Shown piece after piece: positions 1 through 7,090 of a stretch of 15,959 nt of DNA. A program made the translations under genes and the position numbers. The notes below the pieces were generated by a model, which worked only from the letters and a program-made list of their open reading frames with translations, ran no database searches and was not told the origin of the DNA. The DNA is from an uncultured bacterium (lineage in GTDB: Bacteria; Patescibacteriota; Minisyncoccia; Phycocordibacterales; PALSA-1337): assembly GCA_903870235.1 (NCBI GenBank), contig CAIQCA010000130.1, positions 1-15,959 of the forward strand. Reading direction: 5' to 3'. How positions within the stretch are numbered: position 1 is the stretch's first letter; every line of letters begins with the position of its first letter.

Positions 1-2
1 AA

Positions 3-287
3 GCTAAAGCTGCTGAGTATCCAAATATCTTAGCGGATCAAGACATGTCACTCGGGTCAACCGGACAAGGTGTTGTAGTCTTACAAGGATTACTTTCGGA
101 GTTTGGTTATTTGAATATTCCATTCAGTGTTTCGTTTGGATATTATGGCCCACTTACAAAAGACGCTGTCGCCAGATATCAGGCTTCGTTAAATGTTCCA
201 GCTTCTGGATATTTCGGACCAGCAACCAAAATAGCTATGCATGGTGATTTCTCACCACGTGGCTGGTTGACTGAATTGGGTTGGTAG
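3..287 (+). CDS. C-terminal part of a peptidoglycan-binding (PG_binding_1-like) protein, 5' truncated
   Basis: The reading frame is open to the left edge, so the first methionine (position 45) is internal and the true start lies outside the window. The visible 94 residues hold one PG_binding_1-like repeat: an LGSTGQGVVVLQGLL helix, a central FGYYGPLTKDAVARYQ helix (the usual G-x-x-T-x-x-A-V-x-x-F/Y-Q pattern) and the closing G-Y-F-G-P-A-T-K turn. Domains of this family bind the cell-wall glycan or peptide and usually sit at the end of secreted wall hydrolases or surface proteins; the catalytic part, if any, is not visible. The protein ends soon after the repeat (…WLTELGW) with TAG, followed by a strong terminator. 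The family call is fairly safe; the function of the whole protein is unknown. Confidence 0.85.
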   Translation, partial: AKAAEYPNILADQDMSLGSTGQGVVVLQGLLSEFGYLNIPFSVSFGYYGPLTKDAVARYQASLNVPASGYFGPATKIAMHGDFSPRGWLTELGW

Positions 288-338
288 TTCCGCGGCCATC
301 CACCTTCCACACTACAAATTGAGGGATGAAGGCCACAC

Positions 339-369
339 AAAAAGTCGTCGATTCACTCGACGGCTTTTT
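339..369 (+). terminator. Rho-independent terminator after the peptidoglycan-binding gene
   Basis: A 13-bp stem (339-351 with 357-369, one G-U pair) with a 5-nt loop has an A-tract on the left and a run of five T on the right. It lies about 50 bases after the upstream stop codon. The flanking A/T symmetry means it could also stop transcription from the right. Confidence 0.9.
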
Positions 370-402
370 GGTTGTGGCGTATGAACTTCATATTTATTGT
401 TG

Positions 403-411
403 TGGTATCAT
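403..411 (+). promoter_or_regulatory. Extended -10 promoter element of the PLD gene
   Basis: TGGTATCAT fits the TG-N-TANNNT extended -10 pattern. Transcription would start near 418, which lies downstream of the alternative TTG start at 397 and so favours the ATG at 439. A -35 is not obvious. Confidence 0.45.
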
Positions 412-438
412 GAGAAGCGTTATATAGACCAGAGTATT

Positions 439-1479
439 ATGCGCCCACGAATTTTCACTACCTCAGAAAAAGCCTGGAAGGGCATGCTTGCTGGTATTTT
501 GGGTGCACAAAAGAGCATATATTTGGAGATGTATATTTTTGAGGATGATGTGATCGGCAGGTCTTTTCTAGATGAATTGGAAAAAGCTACTTTGCGTGGA
601 CTCAAGGTTATCGTGGTGTTAGATTCAGTTGGAAGCTATTGGCTCCGTTCGAAATCTATAGATCGCCTGCGCCAAGCTGGAGCAGAAGTACTTTTCTATA
701 GTTTTTTCTGGCGTCGAACACATCGAAAGATTCTTATCATAGATGAAAAGACTGCCTATATTGGAGGGGTAAATATCAAGAAACACTTTTCTTCATGGAA
801 AGATTTACAGATCCGTGTAACCGGTAGGGTGGTACGACATATGGTGAACTCTTTCGCCAGAGTTTATGTTGAGTGTGGCGGTAAGGACAATTCTTTATCT
901 GGCATATCTAGACAAAATCTTTTTCGAAGAGCTAAGCTTTGGTTTGTTGAGAGGGGGGTTGGCAGAAAAAGAGAGTTGTTAAAGAAATATTATCAGGTTC
1001 GCATGGATGGTGCCAAGCGATCAATTGTTTTGGTTACACCATATCTTTTGCCACCACGATGGTTGATTGCACATTTGCATCAAGCGCTCTTACGTGGAGT
1101 TAGTGTTGAGATTTTATTGCCAGATGCAACTGACCATCGCCTGGCCAATAGACTAAACCGATCTTACGCCTCTTTCTTAGTCGGACTTGGTGCCAGGTGT
1201 TATTTTTCTCCAGGCACAATGAATCATGCCAAAGCGATGGTTATCGATAATAAAGAAGGACTTATCGGTTCACAAAATTTAGATTTTCTTTCTTTTGATT
1301 TCAACATTGAAGCCGGAGTTTTCTTCAGTGACCCTAAAATCGTCCAGTCTCTATCAAGGATTGTAGAAAAATGGAAGATTGGCGCTGAACTTTTCGATCA
1401 GGGCTCTAGTAATTTTCATTGGTATGACATTGTTTTAGCTTTTATGCTTAGACTTTTTGGTTTGTTGCCTCTTTGGTAG
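439..1479 (+). CDS. Phospholipase D / cardiolipin synthase-like protein
   Basis: This 346-residue protein has the two HKD motifs of the phospholipase D superfamily: HRKILIID (H95, K97, D102) followed by G-G-V-N, and HAKAMVID (H263, K265, D270) followed by G-S-Q-N. In this family the two histidines form one active site that transfers phosphatidyl groups; bacterial members most often make cardiolipin from phosphatidylglycerol. The N-terminal pair of transmembrane helices found in ClsA-type enzymes is absent, as in shorter ClsB-like proteins. The last residues (YDIVLAFMLRLFGLLPLW) are hydrophobic and could anchor the protein to the membrane. The frame extends to a TTG at 397, but the likely promoter lies within that extension, so the ATG at 439 is preferred. 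No clear SD precedes it. A nuclease or other PLD-family activity cannot be ruled out. Confidence 0.88.
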   Translation: MRPRIFTTSEKAWKGMLAGILGAQKSIYLEMYIFEDDVIGRSFLDELEKATLRGLKVIVVLDSVGSYWLRSKSIDRLRQAGAEVLFYSFFWRRTHRKILIIDEKTAYIGGVNIKKHFSSWKDLQIRVTGRVVRHMVNSFARVYVECGGKDNSLSGISRQNLFRRAKLWFVERGVGRKRELLKKYYQVRMDGAKRSIVLVTPYLLPPRWLIAHLHQALLRGVSVEILLPDATDHRLANRLNRSYASFLVGLGARCYFSPGTMNHAKAMVIDNKEGLIGSQNLDFLSFDFNIEAGVFFSDPKIVQSLSRIVEKWKIGAELFDQGSSNFHWYDIVLAFMLRLFGLLPLW

Positions 1480-1507
1480 GTTTTATAATTTCCTGATTGA
1501 TTTCAAA

Positions 1508-1545
1508 TAAAAAAGAAGCTGTCCCACCAGTGTGGCTACAGCTTC
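1508..1545 (-). terminator. Terminator of the minus-strand 302-aa gene
   Basis: The stem GAAGCTGT (1515-1522) with ACAGCTTC (1538-1545) is extended by an inner CCAC/GTGG stem and a 4-nt loop. Read on the minus strand it is followed by a run of T (about 1514 to 1508). There is no T-run on the + strand side, so it serves the minus gene rather than the PLD gene. Confidence 0.85.
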
Positions 1546-1580
1546 CTTGAATGTACGGATCGATCTCATACATCATTTCT

Positions 1581-2489
1581 TTACATCTTTGTGATGACGG
1601 GTGAGATGTCGCCGGTGACGAGACGGAGCTTAGCGGGCTCGTCGGTCGGTTGCGCATCGAACTTAAGACAACCAGATGCCCACCGGACAGACGTCATGTT
1701 GTCTTCTTCTCCACCAGCGTCATTCATATGAATGAGCTTGTCTCCGAGACAGTGCACCTCGAATTCATCGGTGGTAGTGATAACGTCGAAACCTTTTTGT
1801 CCTTCGTTTGGTTCAACACGCAATCGCATCAAGATCCAACTCTGGATCAGGTCGATTGGAATGGCGAATTCATCCATTGCCAATCTACCAAGCGAAGTCC
1901 GTGGCCAGACCTGTTGTAGATCCTCTGAGATTCGGTAGGGAACAGCCAGAAACGGTCCAGGCTGCTTTTCCGCCAGAATTTGGATCGCTCTTTCTGTTTT
2001 GGCCCTGCGATTCAATCTGTCATGGAGGTGTTCGGCGATATACCGGGCAACTTTCTTGGGGTCCTTTTTTGACGTGAAAGGGCTTCCGAAGAAGTAGTAG
2101 AGCACCTTTTTGCCTTCCATGTGCTTTTCTGCTTCGATCAACCGCTTCAGCCAACGAACGCCACGACAATACTTGTGTGCTTCGCTGTAACTAAGGATTC
2201 GGTTTGCTGCACGTCGTGTCCATTCGTCAGTGTATCCGATCGGCTCGATGATCTCGTTGTATTTCGGCATCAAGATCCAGCCGTCAGCCGTCGCTTCAAA
2301 TTCCGGTTTGGCTACACCGTTTTCATAATGTTCGTGGACAATTGAATCCACAAGCCTGGATGTTGCATCGAAGTCGATTTTTTGGAACCGGTGTTCCGTG
2401 GTCTTTTCTGCGACCAGACTCTTCCAAGCTTCAAGTTGTTTTCTTAGATCGATAGGACCATACAATGATCCATTTTCATGCTTAGGCAT
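1581..2489 (-). CDS. Orphan protein of 302 residues, strongly SD-led
   Basis: I do not recognise this family. The protein is soluble-looking, with no signal peptide or membrane segment. It is rich in charged residues and Trp, with a basic middle (around GVRWLKRLIEAEKHMEGKK and a segment with KKDPKKVARYI) and an acidic, DEFEVHC-containing C-terminal part. The start is firm: an AGGAGGT SD lies 4 bases upstream of the ATG. A dedicated terminator lies about 35 bases after the TAA, and a minus-strand promoter can be seen at 2561-2588. It faces against the surrounding + strand genes. By eye it is more GC-rich than its neighbours, and its SD usage differs from theirs, so acquisition as a single-gene cassette is plausible. 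The short + strand frames inside it are shadows. Confidence 0.75.
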   Translation of the reverse strand: MPKHENGSLYGPIDLRKQLEAWKSLVAEKTTEHRFQKIDFDATSRLVDSIVHEHYENGVAKPEFEATADGWILMPKYNEIIEPIGYTDEWTRRAANRILSYSEAHKYCRGVRWLKRLIEAEKHMEGKKVLYYFFGSPFTSKKDPKKVARYIAEHLHDRLNRRAKTERAIQILAEKQPGPFLAVPYRISEDLQQVWPRTSLGRLAMDEFAIPIDLIQSWILMRLRVEPNEGQKGFDVITTTDEFEVHCLGDKLIHMNDAGGEEDNMTSVRWASGCLKFDAQPTDEPAKLRLVTGDISPVITKM

Positions 2490-2493
2490 CTTT

Positions 2494-2500
2494 ACCTCCT
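2494..2500 (-). promoter_or_regulatory. Consensus Shine-Dalgarno of the 302-aa gene
   Basis: AGGAGGT lies 4 bases before the ATG (minus strand). It is a near-perfect anti-16S match, in contrast to the core + strand genes here, which have no SD. Confidence 0.85.
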
Positions 2501-2560
2501 TTCGTGGGGTTGTTATCTTTTTGGGCGTTTTTTTGGGTCTTAACGCAACGTCTGTTCGTA

Positions 2561-2588
2561 GTTATACCAGAATTCCAGCTTTTATCAA
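2561..2588 (-). promoter_or_regulatory. Minus-strand promoter for the 302-aa gene
   Basis: TTGATA (2588-2583) and TATAAC (2566-2561) on the minus strand are 16 bp apart. This predicts a leader of about 60 nt. The element overlaps the upstream region of the DUF192 promoter on the other strand. Confidence 0.5.
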
Positions 2589-2593
2589 TAGCG

Positions 2594-2602
2594 TGCTAAA
2601 AT
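2594..2602 (+). promoter_or_regulatory. Extended -10 promoter of the DUF192 gene, near-leaderless
   Basis: TGCTAAAAT is an extended -10 (TG-N-TAAAAT). The expected start of transcription is within a few bases of the ATG at 2611, and no SD is present, so the mRNA is probably leaderless or nearly so. Confidence 0.5.
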
Positions 2603-2610
2603 TATGTAAT

Positions 2611-3273
2611 ATGAAATCAAGTAGCATATTGATGTTCTTTGCCTGGGTAATAATCGGCGGCGGAGTTTTATTTTTTCTGGCCAATAAATTGATAAATGAC
2701 GGCCAGATTCCCACATGGCAAAAATACTCGGCCGACAATCCAATTGCGACTTCTACGGACTTGGAAAATTCTTTAAAAGAATTATTAGCCACCTCGACAG
2801 AATTAACCACCTCCTCGACTAGCTCAACCACTAATTCGAATCAATTGATCTCTACCACGACACAGTCAATTGCTGAATCAGCCGAGTTTTTAGCCTCGTC
2901 ACTTTCAAGAACGACTATCAAGACAGCTTCATCATCGATTATTGCTCTTATTGCTGATAATGATGTGACACAAGAGAAGGGTTTAGGTGGATTCAAGGCT
3001 CTTGGAGACAAAGAAGGAATGCTTTTTGTGTTTGAAACTCCAGAAGTTCAAGGTTTTTGGATGAAAGACACACTCATACCACTTGATATGATTTGGATCG
3101 ATGAAAACAAAAACGTAGTTGGCGTGTCAGCGAACATTTTACCGAGTACTTTCCCAGAAATTTTCTATTCTCCATCACCAGTTAAATATGTTTTGGAAAT
3201 AAATGCCGGCTCTGCTAAAAAACTTGGCATAGCTTCGAGTACAAAATTACAATTCGTTCCGGCCTCTCACTAA
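2611..3273 (+). CDS. Membrane-anchored DUF192 domain protein
   Basis: The 220-residue protein has three parts. Residues about 6-23 form a hydrophobic anchor (FFAWVIIGGGVLFFLANKL). Residues about 45-110 are a Ser/Thr-rich linker. Residues about 118-218 form a DUF192 domain, seen in GLGGF (residues 124-128), GMLFVFE, the hallmark FWMKDTLIPLDMIWID and the closing VLEINAG. The biochemical role of DUF192 is not settled; the family is secreted or membrane-attached in many bacteria. Here the domain should face the outside on a flexible stalk. The frame continues upstream to 2398, but that part overlaps the minus gene and the promoter, and the ATG at 2611 sits directly before the membrane anchor, so it is chosen. 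No hairpin terminator follows. Confidence 0.88.
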   Translation: MKSSSILMFFAWVIIGGGVLFFLANKLINDGQIPTWQKYSADNPIATSTDLENSLKELLATSTELTTSSTSSTTNSNQLISTTTQSIAESAEFLASSLSRTTIKTASSSIIALIADNDVTQEKGLGGFKALGDKEGMLFVFETPEVQGFWMKDTLIPLDMIWIDENKNVVGVSANILPSTFPEIFYSPSPVKYVLEINAGSAKKLGIASSTKLQFVPASH

Positions 3274-3606
3274 AAAACTTTTTTTGATAATTTATTTTTA
3301 TAACTGTTGATAACTGGCATCTTTGGGTTGTTTTTAACAAAAATTCTTTACGACAATTTTGCCATTTTGAAAAATATAGCAAAATTTTTCTCCCTGAAAC
3401 GCCGTAAACACAGTCTATTTATGTCATGACCCTTCACAAACCAAAATTTCTTGTATGCAGTGAAAAAAAGTCTGGAAAAACATCAAAAAAGGTTTGACCG
3501 TGGGCCTACATGAGCTACAATTAGTAACAAAGGAACATTTTAGTAGCAGCAGTTTATTAAATTAATAACGTTTGTTGTGTACCGCCTACATAACTTACGC
3601 TCACAT
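3274..3606 (+). other. AT-rich intergenic region upstream of nrdJ
   Basis: No gene is visible in these 333 bases. It is very AT-rich, with T-runs after the DUF192 stop, an inverted repeat AATTTTGC/GCAAAATT near 3355-3396, one sequence like a DnaA box (TTATCAACA on the minus strand, 3305-3313) and, at the right end, the promoter at 3494-3521. I looked for a cobalamin riboswitch, because nrdJ uses B12, and saw no convincing one. I saw no clear NrdR box pair. Confidence 0.5.
3494..3521 (+). promoter_or_regulatory. Sigma70-type promoter of nrdJ
   Basis: TTGACC and TACAAT are 16 bp apart. Transcription would begin near 3529, giving a leader of about 78 nt, the longest among the + strand genes here. 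The leader has an AAAGGAAC stretch (near 3528-3535), but it is too far from the ATG to act as its SD. Confidence 0.55.
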
Positions 3607-5928
3607 ATGCCAAAAAAGAAAAAAGCCGCATCGGCCGCGGTAAAGTTGCCGACGATTCCTACAATTACAAAAAGAGATGGTCGAATAGTTCCATTTGATT
3701 TGGAAAAGATCACCAACGCCATATTGAAAGGCTTTAATTCTGTTGGGGAAGGTTCTCCTGAGGAGGCCAAAATGGTTTCAAACCAGGTGTTTTCGGAACT
3801 TATCCGTATAAAGAAGAAATTCAAGAACTTCGTGCCGACAGTTGAGGGTGTCCAGGACATCGTCGAGGCGGAACTAATGCGTTCTGACTACGTAAAGACC
3901 GCAAAGCATTATGTTATTTATCGTGAAGAACGATCCAAGATTCGTGCCAAGGGTACGGAGATACCTGAGCACGTACGTAAACTAGCTGTTGATTCCAAAA
4001 AGTCTTTCAAAAATGCCTTGGGAGAATTTGTCTACTATCGTTCTTATTCTCGTTGGATAGATCAAGAGTCTCGTCGTGAGACATATATAGAAACAGTCGA
4101 TCGATATCTTGGATTCATGCGCGAGAACCTCGGAAAGAAACTCAAGGACGATGAGTACAAGGAAATTCGTGAATATATTTTGAAACAATGGGCCATGCCT
4201 TCGATGCGTCTTTTCCAATTTGCTGGCAAGCCTGCACGCAATACAAATGTTTGTGCTTACAATTGTTCATTCATCGCTCCAGAATCATTCCAAGATCTTG
4301 CTGAAATCATGTACATCTCCATGTGTGGTACTGGAGCTGGCTGGTCTGTCGAAAGTACCAATGTAGAAAAATTCCCTCAGATCATGATGCAGGCCGGAGA
4401 AAAACTTTCTACACACATAGTCCCAGACGACAAAGAAGGTTGGGCTGATAGTCTGGTTATCGGTATGAAAGCTTGGTCAGCCGGCAAAGATATTGATTTT
4501 GATTATTCTTTGATCCGTCCAGAAGGTGCCCGTCTCAAAACGATGGGTGGTAAGGCTTCAGGTCCAGCACCGCTTATACGTCTTCATCAATTCACACGTG
4601 AGATCATGCTAGCCAGACAAGGTCGTCGTCTGCGCAATATAGATTTGCACGATATTATCTGTATGATCGGTGATTGTGTGGTAGCTGGAGGTGTACGCCG
4701 AAGCGCCATGATTTCTCTATCAGATCTCGACGACAGGGAGGTTCGTGATGCCAAGAAAGGTGCTTTCTACATGACCCATCCTCATCGTATGTTGGCCAAC
4801 AATTCCGCTGTCTATATTAGTAAGCCAACCAATGAAGAATTCCTTAAGGAGTGGATGGCCTTGGTTGAGAGCCGTTCTGGCGAAAGAGGTATATTTAACC
4901 GTGGATCTCTCGCAATTACATTACCAGAGCGCCGTATCAAGGCCCTGAAGTCATACAAAGGCTACTTTGATTCGACTGGTAAACACATTATTGGTCCTAT
5001 CGGTACCAATCCTTGCGGTGAGATCATTCTCCAGTCCAAGCAATTTTGTAATTTGTCAGAGATTGTTGCTCGTGCCGAAGATACAGAGGCTACACTTTTG
5101 AAGAAGATTCGTATTGCTACTATCATCGGAACCTATCAGTCGTCTCTTACACATTTTCCGTACCTTTCGAAAGAGTGGAAAGAACATTGTGAACAAGAGC
5201 GTCTTCTCGGAGTGTCTATAACTGGCCAGTGGGATTGTCCAGCCGTTCGCAAGCCAGAAGTGATGCGTAAGCTCAAGGCTGAAAGTATCAAGGTTAACAA
5301 GGAGTATGCTAAGAGATTTGGTATTTCCGAATCCACAGCGATCACTTGTGTGAAGCCTTCTGGAACGTTGTCGCAAACTGTGGACTGTTCTTCAGGTATG
5401 CATCCTCGTCACTCGAAATATTATATCCGTCGTGTTCGTATCTCTGCTACTGACTCACTTTTCAAGATGCTTCGAGACCAAGGAGTTCCTTACTTCCCAG
5501 AGATTGGCCAGAACGCAGAAAGCGCAAACACATTCGTCCTCGAATTCCCAGTCAAAGCTCCGAGTGGTTCTATCTTCCGCGATGATTTGACTGGTATCGA
5601 ACAACTTGAGTATTGGAAGATGGTCAAGGAAAATTACACGGAACACAATCCTTCAGTAACCATCTCAGTCAGCAATGATGAATGGATCGAAGTTGCAAAC
5701 TGGGTTTACAAGAATTGGGATATGGTTGGGGGTCTATCGTTCTTGCCACGTGAGGATCATGTCTACAAACTTGCTCCTTATGAATCGATTGACGAAGCCA
5801 AGTACAAGGAGTTGTCTAAGCGCCTCGAACATGTTGACTACTCCAAGATCATTACCTATGAAAAGCAAAATGAGACAGATCTCAAGAAAGAGTTGGCTTG
5901 CGTGAGTGGGGTCTGTGAGATTGTTTAG
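3607..5928 (+). CDS. nrdJ: Adenosylcobalamin-dependent (class II) ribonucleotide reductase
   Basis: NrdJ reduces ribonucleotides to deoxyribonucleotides with a cobalamin-derived thiyl radical, independent of oxygen. The 773-residue protein starts with a Lys-rich tail and an ATP-cone (about residues 18-112, TKRDGRIVPFDLEKITNAIL … KHYVIYREERSKIR), the usual allosteric activity site. The catalytic barrel shows CAYNC (C216, C220; one is the disulfide-forming active-site Cys), CGTGAGWSVE, the loop NPCGEI with C470 (thiyl radical) and E472, and C481 in QFCNLSE. The 11-residue spacing of C470 and C481 matches the Lactobacillus-type enzyme. The tail ends CVSGVCEIV, with C765 and C770 spaced like the redox pair that regenerates the active site. 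ATG 3607 is preferred over GTG 3577. There is no intein or frameshift, and no accessory reductase gene adjacent. Confidence 0.95.
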   Translation: MPKKKKAASAAVKLPTIPTITKRDGRIVPFDLEKITNAILKGFNSVGEGSPEEAKMVSNQVFSELIRIKKKFKNFVPTVEGVQDIVEAELMRSDYVKTAKHYVIYREERSKIRAKGTEIPEHVRKLAVDSKKSFKNALGEFVYYRSYSRWIDQESRRETYIETVDRYLGFMRENLGKKLKDDEYKEIREYILKQWAMPSMRLFQFAGKPARNTNVCAYNCSFIAPESFQDLAEIMYISMCGTGAGWSVESTNVEKFPQIMMQAGEKLSTHIVPDDKEGWADSLVIGMKAWSAGKDIDFDYSLIRPEGARLKTMGGKASGPAPLIRLHQFTREIMLARQGRRLRNIDLHDIICMIGDCVVAGGVRRSAMISLSDLDDREVRDAKKGAFYMTHPHRMLANNSAVYISKPTNEEFLKEWMALVESRSGERGIFNRGSLAITLPERRIKALKSYKGYFDSTGKHIIGPIGTNPCGEIILQSKQFCNLSEIVARAEDTEATLLKKIRIATIIGTYQSSLTHFPYLSKEWKEHCEQERLLGVSITGQWDCPAVRKPEVMRKLKAESIKVNKEYAKRFGISESTAITCVKPSGTLSQTVDCSSGMHPRHSKYYIRRVRISATDSLFKMLRDQGVPYFPEIGQNAESANTFVLEFPVKAPSGSIFRDDLTGIEQLEYWKMVKENYTEHNPSVTISVSNDEWIEVANWVYKNWDMVGGLSFLPREDHVYKLAPYESIDEAKYKELSKRLEHVDYSKIITYEKQNETDLKKELACVSGVCEIV

Positions 5929-5963
5929 GTTGATATGGGGAACTAAATAATTAATTTTCAAAT

Positions 5964-5999
5964 AAAAGCTGCGCAAACTTACAGAAAGGCGCAGCTTTT
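5964..5999 (+). terminator. Terminator of nrdJ (possibly bidirectional)
   Basis: An 11-bp perfect stem, AAAAGCTGCGC (5964-5974) with GCGCAGCTTTT (5989-5999), lies about 35 bases after the nrdJ stop. It is A-rich on the left and T-rich on the right, so it can work in both directions. Confidence 0.88.
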
Positions 6000-6027
6000 G
6001 TTGTTGGGTGGTATGGGATTGAAAAAT

Positions 6028-6055
6028 AAAAAAACCGTACGCGCGGGCCGTACGG
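6028..6055 (-). terminator. Terminator of the minus-strand pair at 6080-6903
   Basis: The stem CCGTACG (6035-6041) with CGTACGG (6049-6055) and a GC-rich loop is followed on the minus strand by seven T (6034-6028). It lies 25 bases after the stop of the 157-aa gene. Confidence 0.88.
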
Positions 6056-6079
6056 AATTGTTTAATAATGCATCAGCAA

Positions 6080-6553
6080 TCAGTTTGAACCAACAACAAG
6101 CGGCGGAGTGAAGAAGCTTGTCAGGAGGCGGTGTACTGAGTCGAGTGCGAAGGCGTACTCGGCGGAACACTTGTGCATGCCGACTGGATCGATGATCGTG
6201 GAGACCTCCAGAAGGGGGGTTGTAAATTTACGCTCCAAAAACAAGATCTGCAATTCGACCGTTGTCACGTTATGCATGTCAGCGATCCTTGTTCGAGAGA
6301 CAACGCGGCGAGTTCTCTTGCGAACTTCGTGTAGGATAATGCGGTTGTGCTCGCTATCCAGCCCGTTCAGCCGGCAGTGAATAGGTATTCCTGGGCGTGG
6401 AGTTGATATCCCATCGACCAGTTTGGTCAAATGTGTGGTAGCCATTCCACAAAGATCGAGAACACCGGACTGCTTAAACTCCTTACTTCTTTCGTGTTCG
6501 CCGTCCAACATCTGCTGGATTTGTGCATCAAACAACATTACTTGGTCAGTCAT
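6080..6553 (-). CDS. Orphan protein of 157 residues, SD-led
   Basis: I do not recognise this protein. It has no signal peptide or membrane helix. It has a basic stretch (EVRKRTRRVVSRTRIADMHN) in the middle and hydrophobic C-terminal segments (ALDSVHRLLTSFFTPPLVV). It starts with ATG preceded by GAGGA at 4 bases, a good SD, and ends with TGA; only this gene and the lipoprotein at 12075 use TGA here. A strong terminator follows. It is 62 bases downstream of the 95-aa gene with no terminator between, so the two are probably one transcript. By eye the region is more GC-rich than nrdJ or murJ. The coding call rests on the SD, the terminator and the open frame; the overlapping + frames have neither. 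Confidence 0.68.
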   Translation of the reverse strand: MTDQVMLFDAQIQQMLDGEHERSKEFKQSGVLDLCGMATTHLTKLVDGISTPRPGIPIHCRLNGLDSEHNRIILHEVRKRTRRVVSRTRIADMHNVTTVELQILFLERKFTTPLLEVSTIIDPVGMHKCSAEYAFALDSVHRLLTSFFTPPLVVGSN

Positions 6554-6615
6554 TGTTTCCTCGTTTTTCCTGCTAACATTTGGTTTTACACTTTGTTAGA
6601 TAATCTTGTTTGACA

Positions 6616-6903
6616 TTACAAGTTAATATAGCCTTTGTCAAGACGCAACCGAGCCATATATTTTCTTTGTAATTTCGCGGCCAATTCTGCCAATTGTCCT
6701 CTGTCACGAATACGTCCGATGTTTTTCTTCCTGACAATCTTTTCTCCTTCATGCAGGAGTCCTTTTTGTCTGAGGAGCTTGCTCAGCCGACAGATTTTCA
6801 TGTCGTTTAAGCAACTGATCGATTGGTGGACTTTTCCCGTACTGAGGATTTCGATCCGACACCTGAGTTTTCCTGGGAACATTTTGATGAGAAGCAATAT
6901 CAT
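6616..6903 (-). CDS. Small basic orphan protein of 95 residues
   Basis: This is a short, very basic protein. The first about 35 residues are mildly hydrophobic with Cys; the rest is rich in Lys and Arg (LRQKGLLHEGEKIVRKKNIG … RKYMARLRLDKGYINL). A nucleic-acid-binding role is possible, but no motif proves it. The ATG is preceded by an AAAGGA SD-like run about 10 bases upstream and by a TTGACA-17-TTAAAT promoter, so M1 is preferred over the later methionines. It is the first gene of a likely two-gene unit with the 157-aa gene. It overlaps a + strand frame of similar length that has no start signals. Confidence 0.55.
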   Translation of the reverse strand: MILLLIKMFPGKLRCRIEILSTGKVHQSISCLNDMKICRLSKLLRQKGLLHEGEKIVRKKNIGRIRDRGQLAELAAKLQRKYMARLRLDKGYINL

Positions 6904-6928
6904 TCTAAAACCGTCCTTTCTGTAATTT

Positions 6929-6957
6929 ATTTAATCACCTATACCCAGACTTGTCAA
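6929..6957 (-). promoter_or_regulatory. Minus-strand promoter sharing its -35 with rnpB
   Basis: TTGACA (6957-6952) and TTAAAT (6934-6929) on the minus strand are 17 bp apart. The -35 overlaps the rnpB -35 (TTGTCA, 6951-6956) almost completely, because TTGTCAA reads as a -35 on both strands. Confidence 0.6.
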
Positions 6958-6979
6958 TCATCTTTAGAGATGTTATATT
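6951..6979 (+). promoter_or_regulatory. rnpB: Promoter of rnpB
   Basis: TTGTCA, a 17-bp spacer and TATATT, with the extended TG before it (TGTTATATT, 6971-6979). Transcription is expected near 6985, which fits the 5' end inferred from the RNase P structure. Confidence 0.75.
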
Positions 6980-7072
6980 TGCATGGCACCACCAGACAAC
7001 CGCGCTAAGCTCGCCTGGAATACAAAGATTGCATTTCGAGCGAGCTTAGTGAGGAAAGTCCGAACTCCGGCA

Positions 7073-7090
7073 TCGATCGCAAGGTCGACG
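7073..7090 (+). repeat. rnpB hairpin repeat, copy 1
   Basis: TCGATCGCAAGGTCGACG forms a short stem closed by a GCAA tetraloop. It lies between P5 and the GGGTAACGCCC block, where E. coli has no hairpin. It is identical to copy 2 at 7347-7364. Confidence 0.9.

Noticed and set aside
397..438. N-terminal extension of the PLD protein from TTG 397.
   Set aside because: The extended -10 at 403-411 lies within it, and the extra residues are not PLD-like; ATG 439 is simpler.
2398..2610. N-terminal extension of the DUF192 protein.
   Set aside because: It overlaps the SD-led minus gene and the promoter region, and the membrane anchor starts right after ATG 2611.
3290..3340. Possible replication origin: AT-rich DNA with a TTATCAACA box.
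   Set aside because: Only one DnaA-box-like sequence is visible, and no dnaA, dnaN or other origin genes are near.
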